The notes: a model not told the origin generated them from the letters alone. DNA of 64,000 nucleotides from an uncultured Clostridia bacterium (GCA_944363505.1 CALVUD010000008.1:38056-102055), one strand, 5' to 3'; positions 37,286 through 45,998 are shown, counted from the stretch's first letter. Made by a program: numbers and translations.

Positions 37286-39165
37286 GAAACGCATACATAC
37301 CTAATAATCCGATTGAAAAAATCGACGGATACCTTGCACTTTTCGAAGGCAAAAGCGCGGGCACCGAAACCATTCCCACCGAGCAGGCGCTGGGACGCGT
37401 TCTCGCGCGGGCGGTCTACGCAAAACTCTGCGACCCCGTATATAACGCCGCCGCCATGGACGGCATAGCGGTCTTATGCGAAAAAACAGTTTCCGCCGGC
37501 GAAAAAACTCCCCTCGTCCTGAAAGAAAACGAGGACTTTATATACGTGAACACGGGTAACCCCGTGCCCCCGCGTTTCGACGCCGTGATAATGATAGAGG
37601 ACGTCATCGACTCGGGCGACGGAACGGTCGAAATTATCGCGCCCGCAAGTTCGTGGCAACACGTCCGCGTCAAGGGAGAAAGCATAGTCGCGGGCGAAAT
37701 GATACTCCCCTCCCGCCGCAGGATACGCGCCGAGGACCTCGCCGCGATATACGCGGGCGGAAATACCGAGGTCGAGGTCTTTTGCCGTCCCGTGACGGGC
37801 GTCATAACCACGGGAGACGAGATGGTCGCACACCCCGAAGAAGTGACCGAAGGAAAGCTTCTGGAGAGCAATTCCAAACTTTTCTCCGCTCTGATAACCG
37901 AATACGGCGGGATACCGAAGCTCTATCCCACCGTGAGCGACGACCCGGAAAAACTGAAAAAAGCGTTGGACCTTGCCGTAAACGAATGCGACATCGTAAT
38001 AGTCAACGCGGGCAGTTCCGCGGGTACAAAGGACTATGCGCGCGAAACGATAGCGTCTTTGGGCGAAGTATATCTGCACGGACTCGCCGCAAAACCGGGA
38101 AAGCCCACCATTCTCGGCACGGTCCGCGGAAAACCCGTTATCGGGATCCCCGGTTATCCCGTGTCCGCGTACGTTTCTTTCGGGCTGAGCGCGGGTGAAG
38201 TCATAAACACGCTTTCCGGAAACGCCGTCGCCCGAGACATACAGACAGTCAAAGCCAAGCTGACCAGAAACGTGGTCAGTTCCCTGAAAAACACCGAATT
38301 TGTACGCGTTTCGCTCGGCAAAGTCGGCTCCGATCTCGTCGCGACGCCCCTGGAGCGCGGAGCGGCGCAGATAATGAGTCTCGTAAAAGCCGACGGAATA
38401 CTGACGATAGACAGATATTCCGAAGGAATTTCCGCGGGCAGCGAAGTCGAGGTTTCCCTCAGAAAGCCCCTGAGCCTCATCGAAAAAAATCTGGTAGTCA
38501 TCGGAAGCAACGACCTCGTGATAGACGTTATCGGCGAACACGTTCCGCTGACCTCGGCGCACGTGGGAAGCACGGGCGGCGTCGTCGCCATGCAAAAAGG
38601 CGAATGTCATATCGCGCCGATACATCTACTGGATCCCGAAACGGGAACTTACAACGTCGCCGCCGTCAGCAGATACTTCCCGAACGAGAAAATGGCTCTT
38701 ATCAAGGGCGTCGGTCGCACCCAGGGACTGATGCTTCCGAAAGGAAACCCTCTCGGAATCGCTTCGTTCGAAGACGCCGTAAAACGCAAGTTGCGATTTG
38801 CAAACCGCCAGCGCGGCGCGGGCACGCGCATACTGACCGATTACCTTTTACAGACGCTTGGCGCCGACGGCCGCGCGCTGAAAGGCTACGACAAAGAGTT
38901 TTCCACTCACCTTGCCGTGGGTATGGCTGTGGAAAGCGGCGCCGCCGATTTCGGCATGGGAGTGGGCAGCGCCGCCAATATACTGGGACTCGATTTCATT
39001 CCCGTCTACGACGAGGAATACGATTTTCTGATACGCGAATCCTCCCTGTCGGACGAACGCGTTCAAGCGTTTATAAACTATATCTCGGGCGAGGATTTTC
39101 ATAGCCGTCTGACAGTCTTCGGCGACTATACCGCGCCCCGCACGGGAGAGATCGTAAAGTGTTAG
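37282..39165 (+). CDS. MoeA fused to a periplasmic-binding-protein-like domain
   Basis: 627 aa. Residues 1-400 are a second MoeA: NAAAMDGIAVL, TGNPVPPRFDAVIMIED, TTGDEMV, VNAGSSAGTKDYARETI and GIPGYPVSAYVSF. From about 403 a type-2 PBP-like domain follows (VIGSNDLVIDVIGEHVP, STGGVVAMQKGECHIAPIHL, FANRQRGAGTRILTDYLL, ESGAADFGMGVGSAA), without a signal peptide and therefore cytosolic. This known fusion may sense or hold the oxyanion or pterin. ATG overlaps the moeA stop. Confidence 0.9.
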   Translation: MRNAYIPNNPIEKIDGYLALFEGKSAGTETIPTEQALGRVLARAVYAKLCDPVYNAAAMDGIAVLCEKTVSAGEKTPLVLKENEDFIYVNTGNPVPPRFDAVIMIEDVIDSGDGTVEIIAPASSWQHVRVKGESIVAGEMILPSRRRIRAEDLAAIYAGGNTEVEVFCRPVTGVITTGDEMVAHPEEVTEGKLLESNSKLFSALITEYGGIPKLYPTVSDDPEKLKKALDLAVNECDIVIVNAGSSAGTKDYARETIASLGEVYLHGLAAKPGKPTILGTVRGKPVIGIPGYPVSAYVSFGLSAGEVINTLSGNAVARDIQTVKAKLTRNVVSSLKNTEFVRVSLGKVGSDLVATPLERGAAQIMSLVKADGILTIDRYSEGISAGSEVEVSLRKPLSLIEKNLVVIGSNDLVIDVIGEHVPLTSAHVGSTGGVVAMQKGECHIAPIHLLDPETGTYNVAAVSRYFPNEKMALIKGVGRTQGLMLPKGNPLGIASFEDAVKRKLRFANRQRGAGTRILTDYLLQTLGADGRALKGYDKEFSTHLAVGMAVESGAADFGMGVGSAANILGLDFIPVYDEEYDFLIRESSLSDERVQAFINYISGEDFHSRLTVFGDYTAPRTGEIVKC

Positions 39166-40079
39166 ACGGTTGCGGCAGAGATATTCGGTATGTGCGTATT
39201 TCGGTAACCGATCTTTGCAATCTGGGTTGCGTATATTGCAAACCGCGTCCGGTACCCAAACTGACTCACGACGACGTGATGAGCGTCGACGAAATAATCG
39301 CGCTCGCTAACGACTTTGTAAACGCGGGCTTTACCAAGATTCGGCTGACGGGCGGCGAACCGCTCGTAAGAAAAGGGATTATCCCTATTGTAAAGGGCGT
39401 TTGCTCCGTTACGGACAACGTCGGTCTGACCACCAACGGCATACTGCTTTCGGAATTTGCCGAAGAACTGAAAGCTGCCGGACTGAAGGGCGTCAACGTC
39501 AGTCTGGACACCCTGGATCCCGAAGCCTACCGCAAAATAACGGGCGGCGGAAAGCTGTCGGAAGTATTTAAAGGCATAGACGCCGCCAAGGCGGCGGAAC
39601 TTAAAATAAAGCTGAACGCCGTATTGCAACGCGGAATAAACTTCGACCCGCTTCCGCTTCTCGAATACGCCGAAAAAACGGGAGCGGAACTCAGAATGAT
39701 AGAGCTTATGCCTTTCGCGTCCACGCTCGGATACGTCGACGAACGCGCGCTGAACGCCGAGAACTGGTTGCGTTCTTTGGGCGCCGAACACATCCTTGAC
39801 GAAGGAAAGACGTCGCTTTACCGCTACCGCGGACACGAGCTGAAAGTCATAGCGCCTTTGAGCCGTAATTTCTGTGCCGAATGCGACAGGATACGCGTAA
39901 CTTGCACGGGCATGCTGCTTCCCTGTCTTCACGGAGCGAAAGCGTATCCCGTCCGCGACAAGATAGGCTCGGCGGGATTTGCCGATTACCTCGGATCGGT
40001 CCTAAAGCTGAAACCCCCCGCTCACGGCATCGGCGAAGGCATATATCAAAATATGGATATGGGAAGCATAGGAGGATAA
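39159..40079 (+). CDS. moaA: GTP 3',8-cyclase (radical SAM)
   Basis: 306 aa. Start is GTG at 39159 inside the upstream stop region. Radical-SAM cluster CNLGCVYC near residue 25, SAM-binding RLTGGEPLVRKG, and the C-terminal second cluster FCAECDRIRVTCTGMLLPCL. The protein ends GSIGG, keeping the C-terminal Gly-Gly needed for activity. It starts pterin synthesis from GTP with MoaC, encoded next. Confidence 0.93.
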   Translation: MLDGCGRDIRYVRISVTDLCNLGCVYCKPRPVPKLTHDDVMSVDEIIALANDFVNAGFTKIRLTGGEPLVRKGIIPIVKGVCSVTDNVGLTTNGILLSEFAEELKAAGLKGVNVSLDTLDPEAYRKITGGGKLSEVFKGIDAAKAAELKIKLNAVLQRGINFDPLPLLEYAEKTGAELRMIELMPFASTLGYVDERALNAENWLRSLGAEHILDEGKTSLYRYRGHELKVIAPLSRNFCAECDRIRVTCTGMLLPCLHGAKAYPVRDKIGSAGFADYLGSVLKLKPPAHGIGEGIYQNMDMGSIGG

Positions 40080-40544
40080 ATGGAACTCAATCATCTCGAC
40101 GATAACGGCAACGCGCGCATGTGCGACGTCAGCAAAAAGGAAATTACCGTACGGGAAGCGATCGCAAAAGGCGTGATACATATCAGCCCCGAAGCGATGG
40201 CTTTGATCGACGGCGGCAACAAAAAAGGTAACGTATTGACCACAGCGACGGCGGCGGGCGTACTCGCGGCAAAGAGGACGTTCGAAACCATACCCATGTG
40301 CCACGTCGTTATTCTGGACGACGCCGAAATAAGCTACGAAGTCGGCGAAAGCAGTATCGGGATCACGGCAAAAACGGTCTGCCACGGCAGAACGGGCGCG
40401 GAAATGGAGGCTTTGACCGCAGTCAGCGTGGCGGCGCTGACGATATACGACATGCTGAAAGCCGCCGACAGGCATATGCGGATAACCGACATCCGTCTCG
40501 TCAAAAAAACGGGCGGGAAAAGCGGCGAGGTCTTAGCGGATTAG
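40080..40544 (+). CDS. moaC: Cyclic pyranopterin monophosphate synthase
   Basis: 154 aa, usual length. LNHLDDNGNARMCDVSKKE start, ANKKGNVLTTATAAGVLAAK-like segment, CHVVILDD, and the active-site block GRTGAEMEALTAVSVAALTIYDM followed by KKTGGKSG. Converts the MoaA product to cPMP. Follows moaA after one base. Confidence 0.94.
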   Translation: MELNHLDDNGNARMCDVSKKEITVREAIAKGVIHISPEAMALIDGGNKKGNVLTTATAAGVLAAKRTFETIPMCHVVILDDAEISYEVGESSIGITAKTVCHGRTGAEMEALTAVSVAALTIYDMLKAADRHMRITDIRLVKKTGGKSGEVLAD

Positions 40545-40554
40545 GAGAAACAAT

Positions 40555-41022
40555 ATGGAAAAAGCCATTGTAACGGCAGTCAATATCAGCGAAAAAAAAG
40601 GCACTTCCAAGCACCCCGTCCCCTATGCGGTATGCAAAGTCGATTACGGCATCGAAGGCGACGCGCACGCGGGAAAAGGCATCAGACAGGTCAGTTTACT
40701 GGGTATCGAAAGCATCGAAAACTTCAAGCGCGACAAAAAGGACGCCGTTGGACTGTGCGAAGGCAAGTTCGCCGAAAACATCACCACCCGCGGCATTTGT
40801 CTGTATAAGCTGCCCGTGGGAACCGTGCTGAATATCGGAAGCGCGGTATTGAAAGTCAGTCAGATCGGTAAAAAATGCCACGCCGACCAGGGTTGCGAGA
40901 TCGCCCGTAAATACGGCGTGTGCGCCATGCCGCGCGAAGGCATTTTCTGTACCGTCGAACGCGAAGGAATAATACGCGCGGGCGACGAAATAGTCGTAAA
41001 ACAGGACTCGATCAGCGGTTGA
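40555..41022 (+). CDS. MOSC-domain protein
   Basis: 155 aa single MOSC domain: GIEGDAHAGKGIRQVSLLG, GKFAENITTRGI, LKVSQIGKKCH and the conserved Cys region CHADQGCEIARK. MOSC domains bind molybdopterin-type cofactors and sulfur through a conserved Cys; stand-alone versions often accompany Mo/W enzyme genes and may help cofactor sulfuration or delivery. GGAGAAAC precedes the start. Its 3' end overlaps the convergent tupC gene by 11 bases. Confidence 0.88.
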   Translation: MEKAIVTAVNISEKKGTSKHPVPYAVCKVDYGIEGDAHAGKGIRQVSLLGIESIENFKRDKKDAVGLCEGKFAENITTRGICLYKLPVGTVLNIGSAVLKVSQIGKKCHADQGCEIARKYGVCAMPREGIFCTVEREGIIRAGDEIVVKQDSISG

Positions 41023-41683
41023 CCGAAAGAAAACGCTTTAGTTTCTCCGATTCGGGGTCGGAAAGCAGTTTCTCCGACGGACCCTTTTCGGCTATTTTGC
41101 CCTCGTCCAAAAATATGATCTCGTCCGCGATCCTGCCCGCCTGAGCGGGAGAATGGGTAACGATGACGACGGTAGGCTTCAGTCTGTCGAAATACCTTTT
41201 CAAGAGTTTTTCCGCCGTTTCGGTAGCGTTCACGTCCATCGCGGCGGTAGGTTCGTCCAAAACGAGCAGCGCGTAATCTTCCATCATCAGCCGCGCCAGA
41301 GCCAGCTTTTCTGTTTCGCCTCCCGAAAGTTTTTTCGCGTTTTTTCTACGCATCCGCGTAAGTCCGAAGTCGTCGAGAAGCGTCAAAGCCTTGGTTTTGT
41401 ATGCAAAACGCCCCACGAAAGCATGACCCAAGAGCATATTTGCCGTAACGGACATGTCGAAAGCGAAACTTTTCTGAGGCATACACCCCGTTTTCGGCTT
41501 TGCGGCGGAATAAATTATTCCCCCTTCCCCTTTCGTTACGCCTGCGAGTATCCTCGCAAGAGTGGATTTTCCGCTGCCGTTGCTGCCCATGACGGCATAT
41601 ACCCTGCCTTCCTCGAGAATTAATTTCTCCACGTCCAGCACGGTGCGTTCGCCGTATCTTTTTTTGACGCTGATCTCTATCAT
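41012..41683 (-). CDS. tupC: Tungstate ABC transporter ATPase
   Basis: 223 aa. Walker A VMGSNGSGKSTL, signature KLSGGETEKLALARLMM, Walker B ALLVLDEPTAAMDVNA and the His switch VIVTHSPAQA. ATG overlaps the tupB stop. With TupA and TupB it imports tungstate; assignment to tungstate over molybdate follows from TupA homology and the AOR context. No regulatory Mop/TOBE domain is present, as usual for TupC. Confidence 0.88.
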   Translation of the reverse strand: MIEISVKKRYGERTVLDVEKLILEEGRVYAVMGSNGSGKSTLARILAGVTKGEGGIIYSAAKPKTGCMPQKSFAFDMSVTANMLLGHAFVGRFAYKTKALTLLDDFGLTRMRRKNAKKLSGGETEKLALARLMMEDYALLVLDEPTAAMDVNATETAEKLLKRYFDRLKPTVVIVTHSPAQAGRIADEIIFLDEGKIAEKGPSEKLLSDPESEKLKRFLSVNR

Positions 41684-42384
41684 CCGACTTTCTTCAGTCC
41701 CGCCTGAAGCGCCGCGGCGATCACGTTCAATCCCAACACTATCAGCATCAGGATTATCCCAAGCGCCAGCGCCAGCGAAAACTGCCCCATATTGTAATTC
41801 AACGCTATTGCCGTGGTCATGACGCGCGTCTTGTGTAAAATATTGCCGCCGACTATCTGGACGGCGCCCACTTCCGCGATACTTCGGGAAAAAGCGAACA
41901 GATAGGTCGCTACCAGCTGATATTTGCTCTCGTTCACGGCAAGCAACACGACCTTGGCTTTGTTCAGTCCCATTCCCGCGGCGCTGTCGCGCATGGCGTC
42001 GTACACGGGAGCGACAGCCGTTTCGGTAAATCCCGCCACCACGGGCGTTATCAGTATGACCTGAGCTATCACCATGAGTTCCACGGAATACATCAGTCCG
42101 AATTTACCGAAAGGACCCGTCCCGGAAAACAGCAGGTAAACGAGTATTCCTACAGCAACGGCAGGCAATCCCATCAGCGTTCTCATTATGAGGACCGCGA
42201 CGCGGCGTCCAGGAAAACGCGTAACGCCGACGAAAGCGCCTATCGGTACGCCTATCAGCATTGCGTACAGCGAACTTTGGGCGCACATTTTGAGAGTGGT
42301 CGCCACAATCTCGTTCAGCAACGTATTGCCTTCGCCCATCAGGGCGAAGGCTTTTTCAAATGCGGCGGTTACGTTGCTCCACAT
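41680..42384 (-). CDS. tupB: Tungstate ABC transporter permease
   Basis: 234 aa, about five to six membrane helices. The TupB-type start TLLNEIVATTLKMCAQSSLYAMLIGVPIG and the EAA-like coupling region DSAAGMGLNKAKVVLLAVNESKYQLV are typical, with FSRSIAEVGAVQIVGGNI conserved in TupB. One base separates it from tupA. Confidence 0.9.
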   Translation of the reverse strand: MWSNVTAAFEKAFALMGEGNTLLNEIVATTLKMCAQSSLYAMLIGVPIGAFVGVTRFPGRRVAVLIMRTLMGLPAVAVGILVYLLFSGTGPFGKFGLMYSVELMVIAQVILITPVVAGFTETAVAPVYDAMRDSAAGMGLNKAKVVLLAVNESKYQLVATYLFAFSRSIAEVGAVQIVGGNILHKTRVMTTAIALNYNMGQFSLALALGIILMLIVLGLNVIAAALQAGLKKVG

Positions 42385-42385
42385 G

Positions 42386-43432
42386 TTACGCGGCTTTGGT
42401 CAGGCTTTCGTTTGCCATGGTCAGGCACGCGCCCATGCCCTGTCCCGCGGAAATGTACCAACTTCCTTCGGGCGCTTCCGAAGTCTTTCCTCCGGCGATG
42501 TCTATGGAAACGAGCTTCAGTCCCGTGGTTTTCCAGAGATTGACTTCGGCGGTGTGCGTACCGGAAGCGTCTCCGCGTGATACGAAGTTATAGCCGCCCG
42601 CGGCTATCGCCTTGAAAGCTTCGGAAATATTTGCGGCGTTTTTAACGCCCGCGGGATCGGACGCGGGTCCGATCAACACGAAATAATTGTACATGAAGCT
42701 GATACGCGCGGGATACGCCGCGTCGGCGGCTTCGCCGTCGAGTCCCGCGACTTCCCTTGCGTATCCGCCGTCGATAAACGTTCTTTCCTGGGATGCGGAA
42801 TGCACCAGCAACAGGTCGGCGTTACCGTTTTTCGCCGCCTCTATCGCGGCGCCCGTGCCCGCTGAAGACACCTCGATATCCCAGCCGGTGGCTTCTTCGA
42901 AAATGCCTTCGAGATAGCCCAGTAACCCGGTATCGTTGACCGACGTGGTCGTGGAAATACTGATGATTCTGTCGCCCGTGCCCGTGTATTTCAACGCGTC
43001 GGCAGCTCCATTATAGGTTTTTGCTCCGTCGATGAGATAGAAAAGCGCTTCGTCGTAATCGGCTTTCCCGAAATCGGCTATCGCATTACGGGTCGAAGGC
43101 ATGCTCATCCATTTGATAAACGCGTCCGCGCCCGCCTCGTTGATAACGACGTCTGTTCCCGCGAACGCCGCCGCGTCGCCGTCCACCGCAATCATGGAAT
43201 AAGTGTTTTTCAACGCGTCGTCCTGTTCGTAAAGAAGGGTCAGATTGGAAATCCTGTCGCCCTCGGCATTCTTCTTGAACGAAAGGTAAGTGCCTTTATC
43301 GCTTAAGACGTACGCGCCGTAAGAGGGATTGTCGCCTTTTTCGTCGTTGCCGTTTTCACATGCCGCCAGCGCGGCTGCCGCCGTAACGACTAAAGCGAGG
43401 CATAACAATAAAGCCAAAAGTTTCTTTTTCAT
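42386..43432 (-). CDS. tupA: Tungstate-binding lipoprotein, apparently circularly permuted TupA
   Basis: 348 aa from ATG at 43432 (AAAGGAG upstream). Lipobox LAAC at about residue 25. The usual TupA order is reversed. Residues ~36-145 (GAYVLSDKGTYLSFK ... NTYSMIAVDGD ... FGKADYDEALFYL) correspond to the normal C-terminal part. Residues ~154-348 (ISISTTTSVNDTGLLGYLE, GTGAAIEAAKNGNADLLLVH, MYNYFVLIGPASDPAG, FVSRGDASGTH, GQGMGACLTMANE) correspond to the normal N-terminal part. The protein ends right after MANE, where an ordinary TupA continues into the AYTLTDRGTY-like segment. Oxyanion-binding TTS and SRGDASGTH motifs are kept, so binding is likely. Confidence 0.85.
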   Translation of the reverse strand: MKKKLLALLLCLALVVTAAAALAACENGNDEKGDNPSYGAYVLSDKGTYLSFKKNAEGDRISNLTLLYEQDDALKNTYSMIAVDGDAAAFAGTDVVINEAGADAFIKWMSMPSTRNAIADFGKADYDEALFYLIDGAKTYNGAADALKYTGTGDRIISISTTTSVNDTGLLGYLEGIFEEATGWDIEVSSAGTGAAIEAAKNGNADLLLVHSASQERTFIDGGYAREVAGLDGEAADAAYPARISFMYNYFVLIGPASDPAGVKNAANISEAFKAIAAGGYNFVSRGDASGTHTAEVNLWKTTGLKLVSIDIAGGKTSEAPEGSWYISAGQGMGACLTMANESLTKAA

Positions 43433-43439
43433 TCTTATA

Positions 43440-43557
43440 CTCCTTTCCACAACGGGAGGCGTTGCGGTTTCCCGCAAAACCCCGGTCGGAACGCCATAGC
43501 CGCCGCCTTAGGCAAACCGACTCGGATTATAATCCGGGATGCAAAGATTTCCCGGAT
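43440..43557 (-). promoter_or_regulatory. Moco/Tuco-riboswitch-like leader of tupABC
   Basis: About 120 nt between the promoter and the tupA start. It has an ATCCGGGA/TCCCGGAT stem, a GTCGG...CCGAC segment, GGCGTT...AACGCC enclosing a TTGCGG-GAAA-CCGCAA GNRA hairpin, and then CCTCCCG followed by GGAAAGGAG overlapping the ribosome site. The last element and the tetraloop recall the Moco RNA motif. The match is from memory and not computed. Confidence 0.5.
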
Positions 43558-43563
43558 AATTAG

Positions 43564-43592
43564 ATAATATCATATCCCGTTGCGCTTGACAA
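43564..43592 (-). promoter_or_regulatory. tupABC promoter
   Basis: Minus strand TTGTCA (43592-43587), 17-base spacer, TATTAT (43569-43564). In the rest of 43433-43748 I see only the start region of the divergent tnpW gene. Confidence 0.65.
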
Positions 43593-43748
43593 TACCCGCC
43601 TGAACGCGTAACCGTATATCGGCGCTTAACCGGCGATTCTCTTTACCCGACGCATCGTATTCGGCGGATTCGATATTTTTTCACAAACAAACTCCGGACT
43701 CCGTATCATGGATAATAATCGGAGACGCAAACGTCGCGGGAGGTATAG

Positions 43749-43931
43749 GTGAAAAACTCGTCTGAATCGAAAAAAGAATACGACAAACTCCCCTGTTCCG
43801 TGGCAAAATACGTAGTGGGAGGAAAAGAATATTCGGTTATAAGGCACTTCGCCGCACAAGGAAATCTGAAACAGATCCTGACGGAAACGGCGCTGACGCG
43901 AGCGGAAAATCTGTCGGGGATCGACTCCTGA
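43749..43931 (+). CDS. TnpW-like small transposon protein
   Basis: 60 aa, GTG start with GGGAGG upstream. The core CSVAKYVVGGKEYSVIRHFA followed by a Leu/Thr helix resembles the TnpW-type proteins found before TnpX recombinases in Tn4451-like elements (pattern I/V-G-G-x-x-Y-x-V-x-x-x-F). Role not established; possibly an accessory to recombination. It lies 38 bases before the recombinase gene. Confidence 0.6.
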   Translation: MKNSSESKKEYDKLPCSVAKYVVGGKEYSVIRHFAAQGNLKQILTETALTRAENLSGIDS

Positions 43932-43969
43932 TCCCTGTCGTTCATCCGCTTAGACTTAAAGGAGGGAGC

Positions 43970-45577
43970 GTGCCGCGGAATCTACCGCTTAAAAGAACTG
44001 CCCTGTATATGAGATTGTCGCGCGACGACGAGAAAGCGGGCGAGTCGCTTTCCATAGAAAATCAGCGCGCCGTTTTGCGCGCTTTCGTCGAAGAAAACGG
44101 CGGACTGGTGGCGGGCGAATATGTCGACGACGGCTGGTCGGGAACGGATTTCGAGCGTCCCGCCGTAAAAAGACTGCTCTCGGACGCGAAAGCGGGTAGC
44201 CTGGATACCGTCGTCGTCAAGGATCTGTCGCGCTTCGGACGAAATTATATTCAGACCGGGCAATATATTGACTATATCTTTCCCGCCTACGGTATCCGAT
44301 TTATCGCTCTTAACGACAACGTGGACACGTTCGACAGGGAAAACCCGGGAATGGACATGATGCCGATAATGAACGTGTTCAACGAATGGCACGCCGCCAA
44401 CACCTCCAAAAAAATACGCGCCGTCCTGCAAGCGAGTTGGCGGCAAGGGAAGTTTACGGGCTGGGCATATCCTTACGGCTACAAAGCGGGCACGGACGCG
44501 AAACGCACGGCAGTCATAGACGAAGAAGCCGCCAAGACCGTCCGCCGTATTTTCGCCTTGAGAAGACAGGGAGAATCCGTCGGCGCGATAGCCAGAATTC
44601 TCACCGACGACAACGTCCCGAATCCGCGCACCTATTTCACTAAGCTGGACGGCGAAAAAATATCAAAGCCCTGTTCGCCCTATTGGTCCGCGCGCACGGT
44701 ATCGAACATTTTAAATAACAGCGTTTATATCGGGACCACCGTTCAGCACAAGACCACTCGATTTTCATATAAAAACAAAATTACCTTAAAGGTCCCCGAA
44801 AGTGAACAAACGGTATATGAAAATGCCCACAAACCGATTATTTCCATGGAAACCTGGAACGCCGTGCGCGCTCTTGACGATTCGGTTTCCAGAGGCAGAA
44901 AAGACTCCTCTGGCGCTTTAAACGTATTGTCGGGGCTGATGGTTTGCTCGGATTGCGGCAAAAAAATGAAACTGCGAAAATCTTCGGGAACATCTTCGCG
45001 ATCCTTTCGCGGATACGCCTGTAGAACTTATACCGACCTCGGAAAAAGATACTGTTCCTCTCACTACATCGACAAAAACGTGATGGAAGAACTGCTGTTA
45101 CGCGATCTAAAGTCGCTTGCGGGCGAAATAGACATAGACGAAACGTCGGTGCGCGGGATCTTTGAAAAAAAACGCTCCTCGCAAAGAGACAACGCGGCTG
45201 TTTCAAACGAAAAAGAACTTGCTCGCGCCGACGGCCGCATTGCGGAAATAAAGTTATTCATGCAAAAAGCTTTCGAAGAAAAGGCGCGCGGCGTAATATC
45301 CGAGGAGTTGTTCGACACGCTGTGCGAAAGGTACGATAACGAAAAAAAGTCGCTCGAAAATATACGCGGCTCAATAAATAAACGCATAGCCGAAACTCAG
45401 GCGGATCATCTCGCCGCCGACGATTTCGTTTTTAACGTAAAAAAGTTCTGCCGTTTGGAAGAACTGACCCGAGAAACCTGTATTCGGTCGGTGGAATTGA
45501 TAAGCGTGGGCGAAATACCAAACTCTCCGGACAAAGCGCGCGAAATACATATATATTATAAATTCGCTAAACCTTAG
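43970..45577 (+). CDS. TnpX/TndX-type large serine recombinase
   Basis: 535 aa, GTG start with GGAGGG upstream. The resolvase domain has the catalytic Ser in ALYMRLSRDDEKAGESLSIE (about residue 17), then WSGTDFERPAVKRLL, KDLSRFGRNYIQTGQYIDY and the long helix. The recombinase domain (about 155-300) includes GWAYPYGYKAG and PYWSARTVSNILNNSVYIG. A zinc ribbon follows (CSDCGKKMK ... CSSHYI, about 327-370), then a coiled coil (about 400-470). It catalyses site-specific integration and excision through a 2-bp core. TnpX relatives excise without a separate excisionase. It almost certainly moves this element. Confidence 0.94.
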   Translation: MPRNLPLKRTALYMRLSRDDEKAGESLSIENQRAVLRAFVEENGGLVAGEYVDDGWSGTDFERPAVKRLLSDAKAGSLDTVVVKDLSRFGRNYIQTGQYIDYIFPAYGIRFIALNDNVDTFDRENPGMDMMPIMNVFNEWHAANTSKKIRAVLQASWRQGKFTGWAYPYGYKAGTDAKRTAVIDEEAAKTVRRIFALRRQGESVGAIARILTDDNVPNPRTYFTKLDGEKISKPCSPYWSARTVSNILNNSVYIGTTVQHKTTRFSYKNKITLKVPESEQTVYENAHKPIISMETWNAVRALDDSVSRGRKDSSGALNVLSGLMVCSDCGKKMKLRKSSGTSSRSFRGYACRTYTDLGKRYCSSHYIDKNVMEELLLRDLKSLAGEIDIDETSVRGIFEKKRSSQRDNAAVSNEKELARADGRIAEIKLFMQKAFEEKARGVISEELFDTLCERYDNEKKSLENIRGSINKRIAETQADHLAADDFVFNVKKFCRLEELTRETCIRSVELISVGEIPNSPDKAREIHIYYKFAKP

Positions 45578-45588
45578 TTTTTTTCCGC

Positions 45589-45619
45589 CGTTTTCCCAAA
45601 ACTGAAACGTTCCACCGGA
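45589..45619 (+). mobile_element. attR: right junction of the element
   Basis: Inverted arm 45589-45610, spacer TCC, core AC (45614-45615), then collagen repeat CGGACCC. Joining 30689 to 45614 restores GGA CCT ACC GGA CCC ACC in frame. Confidence 0.75.
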
Positions 45620-45982
45620 CCCACCGGGGCTACGGGCGCTACCGGCGATACGGGCGCGCAGGGAGTCCAGGGACTTCAGGGGCTTCAGGGAGACACCGGC
45701 GCCACCGGACCTACCGGCGCTACAGGACCTACCGGGGCTACGGGCGCTACGGGAGACACGGGCGCGCAAGGTATCCAAGGGCTTCAGGGCGATACCGGCG
45801 CCACCGGACCCACGGGCGCTACAGGACCTACCGGCGCCACCGGACCCACAGGCGACCCGGGTCAGGTAACCCCCGGCACGGCGGTCAGCGACGTTTCCAC
45901 CAGCGCTTCGACGACGGATCTTGCAAACTCGTTAAACGAGTTGCTGGCATCGCTGAGAGCGGCGGGACTGTTGTCGACCTGA
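45614..45982 (+). pseudogene. Collagen-like protein gene, 3' part, separated by the element
   Basis: No start codon of its own. From ACC at 45614-45616 the frame reads [19 protein letters not shown] triplets up to GPTGDPGQ, followed by a non-collagen C-terminal domain of about 40 residues ([20 protein letters not shown] ending AAGLLST) and stop TGA at 45980-45982. It continues the 5' part at 30168-30692 exactly in phase: 175 plus 121 codons give 296 aa. The C-terminal domain may trimerise the fibre. Followed by a strong terminator, showing this is the true gene end. Confidence 0.88.
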
Positions 45983-45998
45983 GCCTTGCGGAAAAAAC

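Noticed and set aside
43970..45577. Recombinase as part of a prophage or ICE
   Set aside because: No phage structural, replication, relaxase or type IV secretion genes occur between the att sites.
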